Part shown: in pieces, positions 15,630-26,643 of the stretch
Position numbering within the stretch: position 1 is the stretch's first letter
Layout of the letters: the number at the start of each line of letters is the position of its first letter
Source of the DNA: Phytophthora colocasiae
Lineage: Eukaryota > Oomycota > Peronosporomycetes > Peronosporales > Peronosporaceae
DNA length: 64,000 nt
Direction of reading: 5' to 3'
NCBI GenBank assembly: GCA_018806915.1
Contig: JAGKQI010000052.1
Span: 1,798,001 to 1,862,000, forward strand
Notes under the pieces: generated by a model
The model's database searches: none
Told to the model about the DNA's origin: nothing
What the model saw: the letters and a program-made list of their open reading frames with translations, nothing else
Made by a program: the position numbers and the translations under genes

Positions 15630-17813
15630 CTACTTCTTGGTCAGCACGCGGTTCTTGTATTCGCCCATGGTTCCTCGGAAGCGAGACACCTGCTGGTCAC
15701 CCACCACCCAAAGCTCTTCACACACACTCTGGACAAAGTGCTGGTCGTGGGAAACAATCACCACACCACCCTTGTACTCCCGCAGGGCGTCGATCAACGC
15801 GTCGATAGTCTCCATATCCAAGTGATTCGTAGGCTCATCCAGCACCACAACGTGCGGCAGACGCCACGTCATGAGCGCAAAGCCGACACGGGATTTCTGG
15901 CCACCGGACAGCGTACGCGTGGGCTTGATAGCTAGCTCACCCGAGAGGTTAAAGCGACCGAGATGCGAGCGGAACTCGTCCGACTCGTGACCAGGGAATA
16001 GCTCCTTCATGTTCTCCACGGCAGACTTGGACAGGTCCAGCGAGTCGACATGGTGCTGCGTGAACGTCGCCACTCGTAGTCGCGGGTTCATGGTGACAGA
16101 ACCCTCGTTGGCGCGCAGCTTGCCGATCATAATGTTGATAAGCGTCGACTTACCTGAGCCGTTGACACCGAGAATACCAATGCGGCTCGACATGTCCACG
16201 CCGATATGCACGTCCTTGAACAGCAAGGGTGACTCCGGGGTATATCGGAATCCGACGTCCTCGACAGCGATGATGGGTCGGCCGAGCGGCTCCGGGGGCG
16301 GGAAGTGCATCCGGAAAACGTGTTCGTCCTCGGGCTCGTCAATCAGCTCGTTTTGCAGGATCTTGTTCAGTGCCTTGACTCGTGACTGCACCAGTGGAGC
16401 CTTTTTGGCGTTGGCACGGAAACGCTCGATAAATTCCTGCATGTGCTGGATCTTCATCTGTTGGGCGTCGTAGGCCTTGCGCTGCTGGCGCAGGTTCTCC
16501 TTCATCGTGTGCTCGAACGTGTTGTAGTCGCCCTTGTAGTACACGAGCTTCTGGTTCGTGAGCTGGATGATGTCGGTAGTCACGGCGTTCAGGAAATTCC
16601 TGTCGTGGGACACTACGATCATCTGCTTCTCATACTTCTCCAGGTAGTGCTCCAGCCAGATTACAGCTTCAAGATCCAAGTGGTTCGTTGGCTCATCAAG
16701 CAGCAGAAGATCCGGAGCCATGAACAGCGCACCAGCCAGAGCCGTACGCATACGCCAACCACCGGAAAGAGCCTTGGCCGGGCCGTCCACGACGTGGTCA
16801 GGGAATTGGAGGCCGCTCAAGATCGTGCGGGCTCTGGACTCGGCTGTGTCGGAGTCAATGTTTACCAGGCGGTCGTAGATCTCCTTCAGCCTCTCACTAT
16901 GATCAGCGCCCTGACTGGTCTCCTCAGCTGTGAGTTCCTTCTCCTCCTGGAGCAACATCGTACGCTCATAATCTGCAGCTAGCACCACTTCCAGCACACT
17001 TCTATCGTCTTTACTAAGCTTGGAAGCCGACTCCTGCTCCACCAATTGGATGCGGATATGTCTCGGGAAACCTTCCAACTCGTAGTGCGAGATGTATCGC
17101 AGTAGCGTCGTTTTACCAGCTCCGTTCTTACCCACCAGTCCATAACGTCGACCATTCACGATCTTCAACGACGTGTCGGACAGCAGCGTCTTGCCCTTAA
17201 AGTTGATCGTCAGTCTGGGCACATGCACGTCCTTCTCACCATTGTCCTGTGATAGATCAGGCAGGAAACGGGCGTCTTCCCACTCTCTGTCCAGCTCAGC
17301 CTGTTCCTCCTCGCGTTCGGCCGTGAGCTGTTCCAGTTTAATCTGTTTACGCACTTGACGGGCCGACAGCGCCGATTGCTGCGCCTCCAGTTCATCATTC
17401 GTTGTCTTGCGGATCTTGTCGAATCCCCACATGCGGGCCATGAGCTGTTCGGCGTCGGCTGCTCCTTCATCTTTGCGGGCCTGTTCCTCAATACTTTGAA
17501 TGTTCTCCAGTACACGAACATCCTGTTGAGGGGTTGTACCCATCTGTGCCTGCAGCTCGGGACTGGCCAGGAGTTTTGTCGCTAGAGACGCGCAGAGAGA
17601 AGACGCAGCCGCGTCATCATCGACGAATCCAGTACTGAGTAGGAAGGGGGCGACGCTCTCGGCCAAAAGCTCCTCCAGCTCCGAAGCGGATGACGGGACG
17701 TCGTCTGCCAATTGGTCAGCTACTGCGCCACTAATATACTCGAGGATCGTCTCGTCCAGGCCGCGTAAAGTGGCCGAAAGGGCCTGCGTCACGACTCGCT
17801 CCATGTCCGACAT
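15630..17813 (-). CDS. ABCF3: ABCF ATPase, GCN20/ABCF3 type
   Basis: A 727-residue intronless frame from ATG 17813 (MSDMERV). An acidic helical N-terminal region (1-190) is followed by two ABC cassettes without membrane segments. Cassette 1 has Walker A GKNGAGKTTL near 233, signature LSGGWRMR near 354 and LLLLDEPTNHLD. A charged linker (EKEKNLRQQRKAYD-like helices) follows. Cassette 2 has GVNGSGKSTL near 554, LSGGQKSRVGFAL near 633 and VVLDEPTNHLD. Tandem cassettes with an extended N-terminus are typical of GCN20/ABCF3, soluble ribosome-associated proteins linked to GCN1/GCN2 signalling in yeast. All motifs are intact. Assignment to ABCF3 rather than another ABCF class rests on the N-terminal extension. 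Confidence 0.93.
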   Translation of the reverse strand: MSDMERVVTQALSATLRGLDETILEYISGAVADQLADDVPSSASELEELLAESVAPFLLSTGFVDDDAAASSLCASLATKLLASPELQAQMGTTPQQDVRVLENIQSIEEQARKDEGAADAEQLMARMWGFDKIRKTTNDELEAQQSALSARQVRKQIKLEQLTAEREEEQAELDREWEDARFLPDLSQDNGEKDVHVPRLTINFKGKTLLSDTSLKIVNGRRYGLVGKNGAGKTTLLRYISHYELEGFPRHIRIQLVEQESASKLSKDDRSVLEVVLAADYERTMLLQEEKELTAEETSQGADHSERLKEIYDRLVNIDSDTAESRARTILSGLQFPDHVVDGPAKALSGGWRMRTALAGALFMAPDLLLLDEPTNHLDLEAVIWLEHYLEKYEKQMIVVSHDRNFLNAVTTDIIQLTNQKLVYYKGDYNTFEHTMKENLRQQRKAYDAQQMKIQHMQEFIERFRANAKKAPLVQSRVKALNKILQNELIDEPEDEHVFRMHFPPPEPLGRPIIAVEDVGFRYTPESPLLFKDVHIGVDMSSRIGILGVNGSGKSTLINIMIGKLRANEGSVTMNPRLRVATFTQHHVDSLDLSKSAVENMKELFPGHESDEFRSHLGRFNLSGELAIKPTRTLSGGQKSRVGFALMTWRLPHVVVLDEPTNHLDMETIDALIDALREYKGGVVIVSHDQHFVQSVCEELWVVGDQQVSRFRGTMGEYKNRVLTKK

Positions 17814-18004
17814 GGGGTCGAGGGGGTCTTTGGTCGACGAATGGAGAAGAGGATGGATACATTTTACATCCGATTAAGTACGTTATATATTACCGAAAAG
17901 GTAAGAGAACATGTTTTAAAAAAGACGGACCACCGTTGGGCAACCCAAGTCATACATTTTGAGTGGGTGGGTTTGATGAAAGTGATGGGTGGGTGGGTTG
18001 GGGT
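17814..18004. other. Intergenic upstream of ABCF gene
   Basis: AT-rich 190 bp upstream of the ABCF start, with GGGTGGGT-type repeats at 17950-18005. No gene is seen. Confidence 0.5.
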
Positions 18005-18950
18005 TTTAAAGTTCACACCCAAGCACAAATCCGTAGCGGGGCTGTGAACTTGGCTCGCCAGTGAGAATTGGATGTCTTGGAAATCTCCACTATGGGCGAA
18101 TGTGTCACGTTATGAAGCTTGGAATACAATGTCATGAAGGTCCTTTGTAAACAGTAGGAGCTGCTGCGTTTGAATCTCATCGTAAATGTAGATCACGGAC
18201 ACGTGAGTACTGTTCACGTTCCAGTGGGCCATTGGCTTTTTTGACGCTACCTTTTCACCTGGAATGGAAGGAAAATATTCGCACCCGAAAGACTCAAGTA
18301 CCTGGACAGTCTTTCAGTATCAATGTCTGGGCTCTGAAGTACAACATCGCAGTGATCATCAGCCTTCACGCCCACCAGGGCAGTCAGAACGGCTACGAGT
18401 ACAGTGCTCTCATTACCATCGGGAGTGTCGACTGGAATTCCTCTCAGACTAACATCGACAATTCGCTGGTGTTTATTTTCCTCGCTGCACGATACAAGGA
18501 TAGCCCAGCATTCCTCGGTCTGGCGTTGATGAACGAGCTCCAGCCTCCTGTAGATCGTACGCGCTGCAAAACTTTTATATCGAAGCGTGCAAGCAGATCC
18601 GAGCCGCGGATAACAAGTGCATTAGTAGCTCCGTTCTTGAGCGAACAGGATGCAGACCACCTGAACGGGTCTGGAATGAGATCCACTCGTACTTCATCTG
18701 GGGCTACGACAGCAAGTCGGAGGAAGAGATTCTCGCAGATGTCGACATGTACGGCCAGAGTCATCTGAAGGCAGCACCAACCAACAATCGCCTCTTTTTG
18801 GGGGGGTGGTACATCCTGACCAGACCAGGATCTCGACAACTTCCGGGAGCTGGGTGAAAAACAGCGTGCATACTACAATGCAGAAACCACAGGGGCTGGA
18901 TGTCACTCAGACAAAAAATTAAGCGCACGGTGGTCCATGCGCTATTGATC
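18005..18950 (+). pseudogene. Decayed GH5 glucanase copy C
   Basis: On the opposite strand to copies A and B. Recognisable GH5 blocks appear in several frames: KIRSGAVNL near 18028, SENWMSW near 18063, the barrel segment VIISLHAHQGSQNGYEY (18353 on), FLGLALMNELQPPVD (18514 on), APFLSEQDADHL (18633 on) and LDNFRELGEKQRAYYNA (18830 on). The catalytic NEP is NEL, there are at least three frameshifts, the signal peptide and CBM1/PAN region are absent, and the FWSW block is deleted. It is not functional. Confidence 0.88.
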
Positions 18951-19000
18951 AGGAACGGCTATCTCAAGTTGGCTTGAGCACATTCATTTGTCGCACATAG

Positions 19001-21820
19001 TCATCCCAAAAGCCTTGGAAGCGATAGAGATGATGATAATCGTGGGGACATTCCGCTATCCCGCGTACAGCCTGCAACGACAGGCAGTTGGCTAATTGAT
19101 CTACCTACACCATCATCACCGCGAGGTGACGCTGTTCCAACTCGTTTCCGTAAGGATCCACGTGGTGTTAACGTTGCTGGGGTCAAGCTGCCTGCCGGAA
19201 TTTCAGTGATGCTTTTGCGTCTGATAGCGCCACCCTTCAGTTCTTTATCCTCGCCCATAAACGCTTTCACGAGATCCAATCCGTAAATTTCCTGCAGACT
19301 TCTGTCACTAGTAGATAGTGCGTCATTCAAGAGCTGCGCACCGCCAGCATTACTTCGGTTGTTACTACTATTCAGCTCTTTTCCTCGACGATATTGTGCT
19401 TGAAAGCGTCTCGATTCTGCGACTAGCCAATCTGCGTCGACGTTCTCCGAGATATCGATAATTAAGACGGGAGAAACGTTTGCCACGCTATAGACCTCCA
19501 CCCTCCCGTCGTCACTAACTGCAACACTTTTAAGCCCAAGAACACCGTTATTGCTCTTGCTAGAGACAAGCGACTCGATTCCTTTAGCCACAACACGAAC
19601 TCCGTCGAGCGAAATGCAGTTCTGGCGTAGATCGAGCTCTCGAATTCTTGCTCGGCTCGTCTCACTGACGAGGCCAACCACTAACTTCTTCAGAAACACG
19701 AGTAAACACACCATTCCCTTACTCGTGAGGTGGTTGCAGCGCATATCGATACGCTGCAATCTAACTCCACCTTCACCTTCAAGCATCTTCAGAATTGGAC
19801 GTAGATCGTCATCTTCTAGCCAACATTCGCGTATTTCCAGACAATCTGAGGGCCACACAACACATGCGGAAGCTCTAGCAAAAGCATCGGCGAATTTGTG
19901 CACAAGCCTTGACTTGGCGTTTTGTAGGGCGTGGAACTCGGTTGTTAGCTCTGTGAATTTTCCTGCCAATTGCTGCCGCTTATCTTGAACCTGATTCTTC
20001 TGCTCCAGAAGCTCTCGAATGGAACTTTCAGTTTGTTGACGAAGAGCTTCCAGTTGACTTTTCAGTAGATTTCTCTCCAACTCCACAGCCGCTCGAGCTC
20101 GAGACTCGCGATTAACGTCTTTAACGAGTCGGTGGATTCGCTGCTTCTGTTCAATCGTGAGTGCTTCGTGTTTCTCCAAAAGTTGTTTCGTTTCTCGATG
20201 CCGAAGCTCCTGCTGCTTCTCAGCGGCAAGTCGTTTGTTCAGTGTTTCTTTCATTTCTTCGAGCTGCTTCTGTAACGCTGCAAGTTCTCGTTTCGCTCCA
20301 GATAGAACTTTACTTTGTTTGTCAGTATCTTCAGCAGATATTTTCTTGTGTAACGCTAGCTCGTTTTCAAGTTGCTTCTTCCAGTCGAGAGAATCTTGCA
20401 ACACTCGTTCAAGCTCTTGCATCCGACATTGAGCTGCTAGTAACTGCTCTTCAGCGCATTCTCGACGGCCAAGAGCTTCATGAAGTCGATTCTCGACGTC
20501 CTGGAGCTTCAAAGTGAGCTCGTACTGTTTATTACGTCGCATGACCAGCTCGTTCTGCACCTTCTCGATTTCCATTTGGTAATTTAAATGAGAAGACGAC
20601 AGCTCCTCCTGCAGAAATTTCCTCTCTCTTCGCACTTTTTCCTGTAAAGCACTCACTGCTGATGCCTTCTCTTCTGCTTGTCTCGTTCTGTACAGCACTT
20701 CCACTTCACTTTCAGCCGAACGTGCGATGTGGTCGTGATGTGAACTTCGAAGCTGCTCGCACTCTCGTTCACTATCTTCAAGTCGTACCTTGAGTTCCTC
20801 AGTATTCCGTTCTTGAGCCTCCAGAGCCTGCAATAACTTCTCGTTTTGAACCGTAGCAATCTCCATAGCCTTTTCCCTCCCATCCGCCTGATTGCGACTG
20901 ACCTGCAGTGCATCAACCTCGGCCTCCAATCGGTCGATCTTGCGCTGCCGCCGTACCAAGTCGTTCTCCTTCGAGATGATATTCCTCTGCAGCTGCTCCA
21001 AAGCAGCTTCAAGCTCATCCAACTGCACTCGAAGCTGGTCATTCTGCCCCGACAACAGCCACACTTCTCGTGTTTTAGCTTCAATCGCATCATCTCGTAG
21101 TCGAATGAGCTGGTTCTCGTGAAAACTTCGAGGTGAGAGACACGCGTCCGCCTTCTCTGGCTGTAAGTCCTCCACATTCTTCTCAAGACGACGGATAGTT
21201 CCCTGCTGTCGTTCCAACTCCTTTTTTAACTGTCTCTCTGTCTCAACTGCCGATAAAAGCTCCCCGTTCTTCTTGGTTAACGTTTGCTCTCTTGCATCCA
21301 GTGCTGCACAGACCATTGCGAAGTCTTCTTCATCTTTTATCACCTGCTCTTTAAGCTTCTGTATCTGGCCATTCACTTTCTGAGCTTTGAGCTCCAGAGC
21401 TTGAGCTTCCGTTGTCTTAGCATCCAGCTTACTTGTTAATGATCTGATCTGTTCCAACAATTCATCGACGTACTCGGTTTTCCGAGTGAGAAGAAGCTCC
21501 TTTGCATTGATCTCCGCTGCCTGCTTCTCGCCTAGTAACTTGAAAACTTGGGCCGTGCCATCAAGCTCGACGATAATCTGCTTGAGCTGTTGAATCCGAG
21601 CTTGAACTGCAACCGGATCATGTAGATCAACCTGTTCCTCCTCAGGTTCTTCCAATCTGCTTCCTTCCGACATGGACAAATTAGTATTAGAAGCCAATGG
21701 TCGCTTCAAAGATAGTATCTTCTCCATGTCCGCCTTAATCGTAGCTCTGGTTCTCCAGTTGATATCATTGAGGCTTGTTGCATCACAGTCACTTGTGGCC
21801 TCAGAAGCACATTGTTCCAT
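19001..21820 (-). CDS. Long coiled-coil protein with C-terminal leucine-rich repeats
   Basis: Open frame of 939 codons from ATG 21820; internal ATGs at 21727 and 21673 are also plausible starts. Residues about 60-640 are almost continuous heptad coiled coil (Leu/Glu/Gln/Lys-rich, many LEK and QL repeats). Residues about 650-760 contain leucine-rich repeats of the RNI type (LQRIDMRCNHLTSKG, IRELDLRQNCISLDGV). The C-terminus is Ser/Arg-rich and probably unstructured (TPRGSLRKR). No catalytic motif is seen. Long coiled coils joined to LRRs occur in centrosomal and axonemal scaffolds, but that role is only a guess. Its 5' end overlaps the 5' end of the divergent gene at 21726. Confidence 0.85.
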   Translation of the reverse strand: MEQCASEATSDCDATSLNDINWRTRATIKADMEKILSLKRPLASNTNLSMSEGSRLEEPEEEQVDLHDPVAVQARIQQLKQIIVELDGTAQVFKLLGEKQAAEINAKELLLTRKTEYVDELLEQIRSLTSKLDAKTTEAQALELKAQKVNGQIQKLKEQVIKDEEDFAMVCAALDAREQTLTKKNGELLSAVETERQLKKELERQQGTIRRLEKNVEDLQPEKADACLSPRSFHENQLIRLRDDAIEAKTREVWLLSGQNDQLRVQLDELEAALEQLQRNIISKENDLVRRQRKIDRLEAEVDALQVSRNQADGREKAMEIATVQNEKLLQALEAQERNTEELKVRLEDSERECEQLRSSHHDHIARSAESEVEVLYRTRQAEEKASAVSALQEKVRRERKFLQEELSSSHLNYQMEIEKVQNELVMRRNKQYELTLKLQDVENRLHEALGRRECAEEQLLAAQCRMQELERVLQDSLDWKKQLENELALHKKISAEDTDKQSKVLSGAKRELAALQKQLEEMKETLNKRLAAEKQQELRHRETKQLLEKHEALTIEQKQRIHRLVKDVNRESRARAAVELERNLLKSQLEALRQQTESSIRELLEQKNQVQDKRQQLAGKFTELTTEFHALQNAKSRLVHKFADAFARASACVVWPSDCLEIRECWLEDDDLRPILKMLEGEGGVRLQRIDMRCNHLTSKGMVCLLVFLKKLVVGLVSETSRARIRELDLRQNCISLDGVRVVAKGIESLVSSKSNNGVLGLKSVAVSDDGRVEVYSVANVSPVLIIDISENVDADWLVAESRRFQAQYRRGKELNSSNNRSNAGGAQLLNDALSTSDRSLQEIYGLDLVKAFMGEDKELKGGAIRRKSITEIPAGSLTPATLTPRGSLRKRVGTASPRGDDGVGRSISQLPVVAGCTRDSGMSPRLSSSLSLPRLLG

Positions 21821-24800
21821 CGCTGATGAGGCTCAGAACGCGTCGGTGACGTTGACTTGGAAACTGTTCGGTGGGGACGATAACTACACGAGGGTTTTGC
21901 ATTCCAGTGAGGCTCTTGTATCTGCTACTTCCTCTTTATCCGACCGGTTGTTGATCCTCGGTGGAATCGAGTACGAATCGGCCCAACCCGTCGTGAACAG
22001 CCCCGTTCTGGTCTACAATATCGACACAAACACCTTTCTCAAACCGCAGGACCAGATCCAATCTGCAGTCTCAGCTGCATACCAATCTGAACTTGAGACT
22101 GTGTTCATCTCTCCAGCCAGTCGAGCGGAGCACGCGTCTTTCCTTAACAGTAACGGAGCTGTGTTCATCTTCGGCGGCAGAAGTCGAGAGTTCGTCAACG
22201 ATATGTGGCGAGGGTGTGTAGACTCCAGCTCCAGCAACATTATTTGGGACGAATTGGCCACTGCTACAGATACTGCAACCGTTGCAGCTACACCAGTGCC
22301 TCGTATCGGCCATTCGTTCACTAAAGTGTTCGAGAATACCACAATGATTGGGGCTCTTATATTCGGTGGACTGTCGGAAGACTACGTGGAGTTGAGCGGG
22401 TTGCACTTGGCATTGATCTCCAAAACGTCCTCAGTGGCTTGTACGAACAGGAAACCACAACTTTTATGGCGAATGTTGAAAGCAGGTCCACTAACTGATT
22501 CCGTTCCCACTGCTCGAGCGTACCATGCTGCTATGACCCCCACCAAGCTTTTTACAGCCACGAAACTCGCCTGTGTCATTGTTCATGGAGGCAAAAGCAC
22601 TCTAGAAGGAGTGATCTTTAACGAGCTTTGGCGATTGTGTCCACCTTCAGTTCTCCCTTCAGTGCCAGTGGAGAGGATGACGTACACTTGGGAACTTCTC
22701 AAGGAAATTGGAACGACACCAGGCGCTCGATACGGAGCCAGCATCACGTTTGTAGATGAAGGGAAGCTTGCCCTTGCAGGAGGATCCTACACGTTCCCAA
22801 GCGATTTCTTGAGCGATACATGGGAGTTGAACGTCAATGCAACCCAGTGGATCCGTCTTTCTTTCTCACAAGACTACACTCCTCCTCGTCGAGGCCACAC
22901 GCTTTCTTTTTTCTCTTCAGCTACGCGCTTGTTCCTGTTCGGAGGTAGAGATCGCTACACTGTCGTCCAAGAGAGACTACAAGCGGCTTACTACGGTGCC
23001 CCATTCTGCGCTGTCGGCCTCAAGATCACTTTCTGTCCTTCAACCAACAAGTACGTTTGCATTGCGTGCCCAGCAGGTTCGTATCTCGAAAGTGGTTCAC
23101 GCAAATGCTCACTGTGTCCTCAAGGAACATTTTCCCCCGTGGGGTCTGCGGAGTGCACGAAATGCCCGGCTGGTACATTCAGCACTGAAGTCGGCAAGGA
23201 TAGTAGCACTCCGTGTACTTCTTGCCCGCCAGGAACCTTCTCACAGATTGTTGGCGCTGTGTCAAGTGCTGCATGCAATGCTTGTACACCCGGAACATTT
23301 GCCTCGTCACCTGGATCTGTTTCGTGCTCCAATTGTGCGGCTGGTATGTTCTCACTTGCCAACGCGTCGACGTGCTCGGTGTGTCCGCGTGGTAAGTGGA
23401 GCGGCGTGGGGGCTGGAAGCTGCACGAACTGTGCTGCTGGTACATACACGCCAAGTATGGGTTCCACGACGTGCTACAATTGTCCAATGGGATACTTCAG
23501 CAGCCCTGATGACGTGACGTGCTCGGCTTGTCCAGTAAGCACGTATAGCTCGATTGTTGCAGCTTCAAATTGCCAGACATGCCCTTCCTACGCGTTCACA
23601 AATTCCACTGGCCAAAGCGAGTGCAAGTTCTGTCCTTCAGGTTCGTCATGGACTGGGAGTTCTTGCCAACTCTGTGCTAAGGGATACTACGCTGCGACAG
23701 CTACCAGTGGAGCGTGTGCCCCGTGCCCAAAAGGGTCTTTTGCTTCAGACGCTGGTTCTTCTGAGTGCCACAGTTGTCCAACTGGTAAATTCACGAGCAC
23801 CACGAATGCTACGAAGTCGACTGACTGTCAACTATGTCCCAGCGGCTTCTTTCTCAATGGAGCGGCTTGCCAACCTTGTGGTGCTGGTACCTATCCTGAA
23901 CCCAGTGGGTTTTGCTCATCTTGCCCCCCTGGAAGCTACAATGGAGGAGCATTGAGCATCGCAGACTCTTCACTGGGTTGTGCTTCCTGTCCGTCAATGA
24001 CCTACAGCGAAGGACTTGGAGCCACCGTTTGCTCTACTTGCGCAGACAACTCGTACTCCATGGAGGCGTGGAGAAACTGCATCTCTTGTAGCTCTTCTCC
24101 GGGTTGTGCAACTGGCCGCAATGGTTTGTTGTGTTCAGGGAACGGAGCTTGCATCTATGGAGGATGCTCCTGCAACAATGGGTGGGTAGGTGGTGACTGT
24201 AGTGTTCCTGTTGATGACACCATGACGACTGCTCCAGCGGTCCTATACTTCCCAGATGCTCCATTTCAACATGTCAGCGCTACAATAAGCGCCATCCATG
24301 TCAAAGTTGCTCGAAATGGATATCTGAAATCTCAATTGCAAGCTGTTATTGCGTGGAGCTCCAGCGATTTCTCGTCAAGTCCATCTTCTCTTCCCACGAC
24401 ACTTAACTTTGCTGCTGGAGAGTCTCTACACACTGTTGAAGTTTCGATCTCGCAGCTCTCGCCAAAAACTGGTTGTCGAGTGTTTACTCTGTCACTTAAA
24501 GACGTCACTGGAACAGCCAATAGTGCGGTATCATCCGACTCGGATAGCACCTTAACCGTGTACGTAGACGATATGAACGGTGTCTCTGGCGGAATGTCCG
24601 GAAGAACTGTGACTCCGACGTATAAGCGGCAATCAAATGGCACTGCGGTTGCTACAGTAACTTTAGATCGTCTGGTTTCGACACAAGTCACGCTTTCCCC
24701 TCAGACAACAAGTCTCGGGTTGTCATTACGTGATCAGCCCTTGAATCTCTTGCTAGCAATTGAGTTCTCCCCTTCCTGGACAGCAATATTCATAGACCTG

Positions 24801-26598
24801 CTTCCAGCAATCGTCGCTCAGCTTCAGACTGTCTACCGAATAATTCCTGATGGTGTTCGACTCGGACTGGTAAATGGCACTACAGCCACGTTTTACCCTG
24901 ACCTTGAAAATTTCTTCAGTGCTGCCCAAGCGCACGCTGTACAACCAGGAAACGCACCCGTCGATTGGAACTGGGTGACGGATGCTTTACTAGCGAGCAG
25001 TTCATCGTGGCCTTCAACTGATCGTCGCCATTTGTTGCTTCTTGCAGACGACACTATCATAGTCGGAGGATCCGTCACTCTCCCCTCCAAGTTACTAAAC
25101 CAGTTGTCGTCACAAAACATCTACGCGTTCACCCTGTCTCCAGGCCAAATAACTTTCACCCATGGGAACGACATCATAAAAAGCGTTGCGTATGGGACGA
25201 CACCAGCTATTCCTTCAACACTTCGTCAAGCATTCGAACAAAAAGACAGCATTCTGCCTGCGAGTGCTGGTATCCTCAATGATCCAGTTGGTATCGCCTC
25301 CTCAGTTCAAGTGACAGGATTTTCGAGCGGCTCAAATTCACTACCAGTTGTTCGCGTGACTATGGGGGCTTTCCCAACACCGGCACAGCTCAAATCAATA
25401 CCCTCTTTGACAATCTCAATCGGAATACCCGGTGGACCCATGCTATCGATCACAGTTAGCGAACCTGGGCACGCTTGCATTCCACCGACACGGACAATTC
25501 CGATAGACCCGCTTACGTTAAGTGGTTGGGCTGATGCATGGCACCTCTCGACTTGGAACGACATCAAGCGTCTCTGGAAGTCTTCTGCCGATTCTGCGAC
25601 ACTGACATCGACCACTTCGCTTTTGCGTACATTTACCAGCACGAGTCTGTCAGTCTACGACCCCGCGTCAACGCAGCTGAGTTTAGTAAGAACTTACCCA
25701 GGTTCCTTCTTTGCTGCTGGGTTGTCCTTGGTCTCCCGTGGATACTGGAGATCTTCTTCTGGGGATAAAACAGCAACCTGCACCATCGAGCTGACTATGA
25801 CTGGCACAAACACGAGTCTAGTGACGACCAGAACAGTTCCCTTTGCCACCGTTGTCGCTCCAGGTGAATGGAACTACGGATATCTGCAAACGGTCATTCG
25901 CTGGGAGCTGAGTAGTCTCACAGTCGCGCTAAAATGCAATACGTCATCTCCTGGAGTAGTTGTCGAGTGGGCAGCACTTGGTCTGCTTCCAGACCCGAGC
26001 TTTGCCTGCAAGTGCCCCCGCGGATTTTACCACGATGCACTCTTGGACTCGAACGATGCATGCGCACGCTGTGCTGCAGGTTCATACTGCGTCGCAGGAA
26101 TCAAGCGTCCGTGTCCAGCCGGGACGTTTTCATTTGGAAAGTCGGCTTCCTGCGAGACGTGTCGCGATGGATGGATCTGCACCGAAGGACAAGCACGACT
26201 CTGCGACCCAGGGACCTATTCAACACCTTCATTTACTTGCGGTGTCTGCCCGAGTGGTTACTCGTGTCGAAACGGGAAGAAATTCGTGTGTCCTGCCGGT
26301 ACGTTTTCACATGCGCAAGCTAGACAATGTCAGATCTGTCCACCAGGTACAATTTCTCGATCGGATGGGTATGTTTACTGTTCTCATTAACACAAGTGTT
26401 AGTCAACTGATAAAAAATTGTTTCAGATCATCTACCTGTGAACTCTGCCCGCTGGGGTGGACATCCAACTACCAGCGCAACCACTGCATTTCTTGCCCAC
26501 TTGGAGAAGCAACGCGTTACGCTGGACAACACCCATGTTCATCCTGTGCTATTTCTTCGTTTCCTATACGGAATCAACCAGAAGTTTGCCTTGCATGA
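21726..26598 (+). CDS. Large secreted Kelch / GCC2-GCC3 cysteine-rich protein
   Basis: Two exons, 21726-26368 and 26427-26598, about 1604 residues. I start at ATG 21726 because it opens directly into a hydrophobic signal peptide (SALIVALVLQLISL); the ATG at 21672 would add 18 polar residues. Order: Kelch-type beta-propeller blades (about 40-420; FGGRSREF, LFGGRDRY), about eight ephrin-receptor-like GCC2/GCC3 repeats (CPAGTFS, CPPGTFS; about 440-800), an EGF-like loop (CIYGGCSCNNGWVGGDC), a Calx-beta-like domain, a vWA-like domain lacking a clear MIDAS motif, then further GCC2/GCC3 repeats to the end. No transmembrane segment or GPI signal is evident, so it is probably secreted or surface-associated. 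Function unknown. Confidence 0.85.
26369..26426 (+). other. Intron of the Kelch/GCC2-GCC3 gene
   Basis: 58 bp, GTATGT at the donor and TTTCAG at the acceptor, with CTGAT as possible branch site 20 bp upstream. Splicing joins SDG to SSTCELCPLGW and continues the cysteine repeat, removing the stop reached at 26390. Confidence 0.88.
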
Positions 26599-26643
26599 TC
26601 GCCTCGCCAATTAAACTAGCGTATCGATTTAATTGTAACCACT

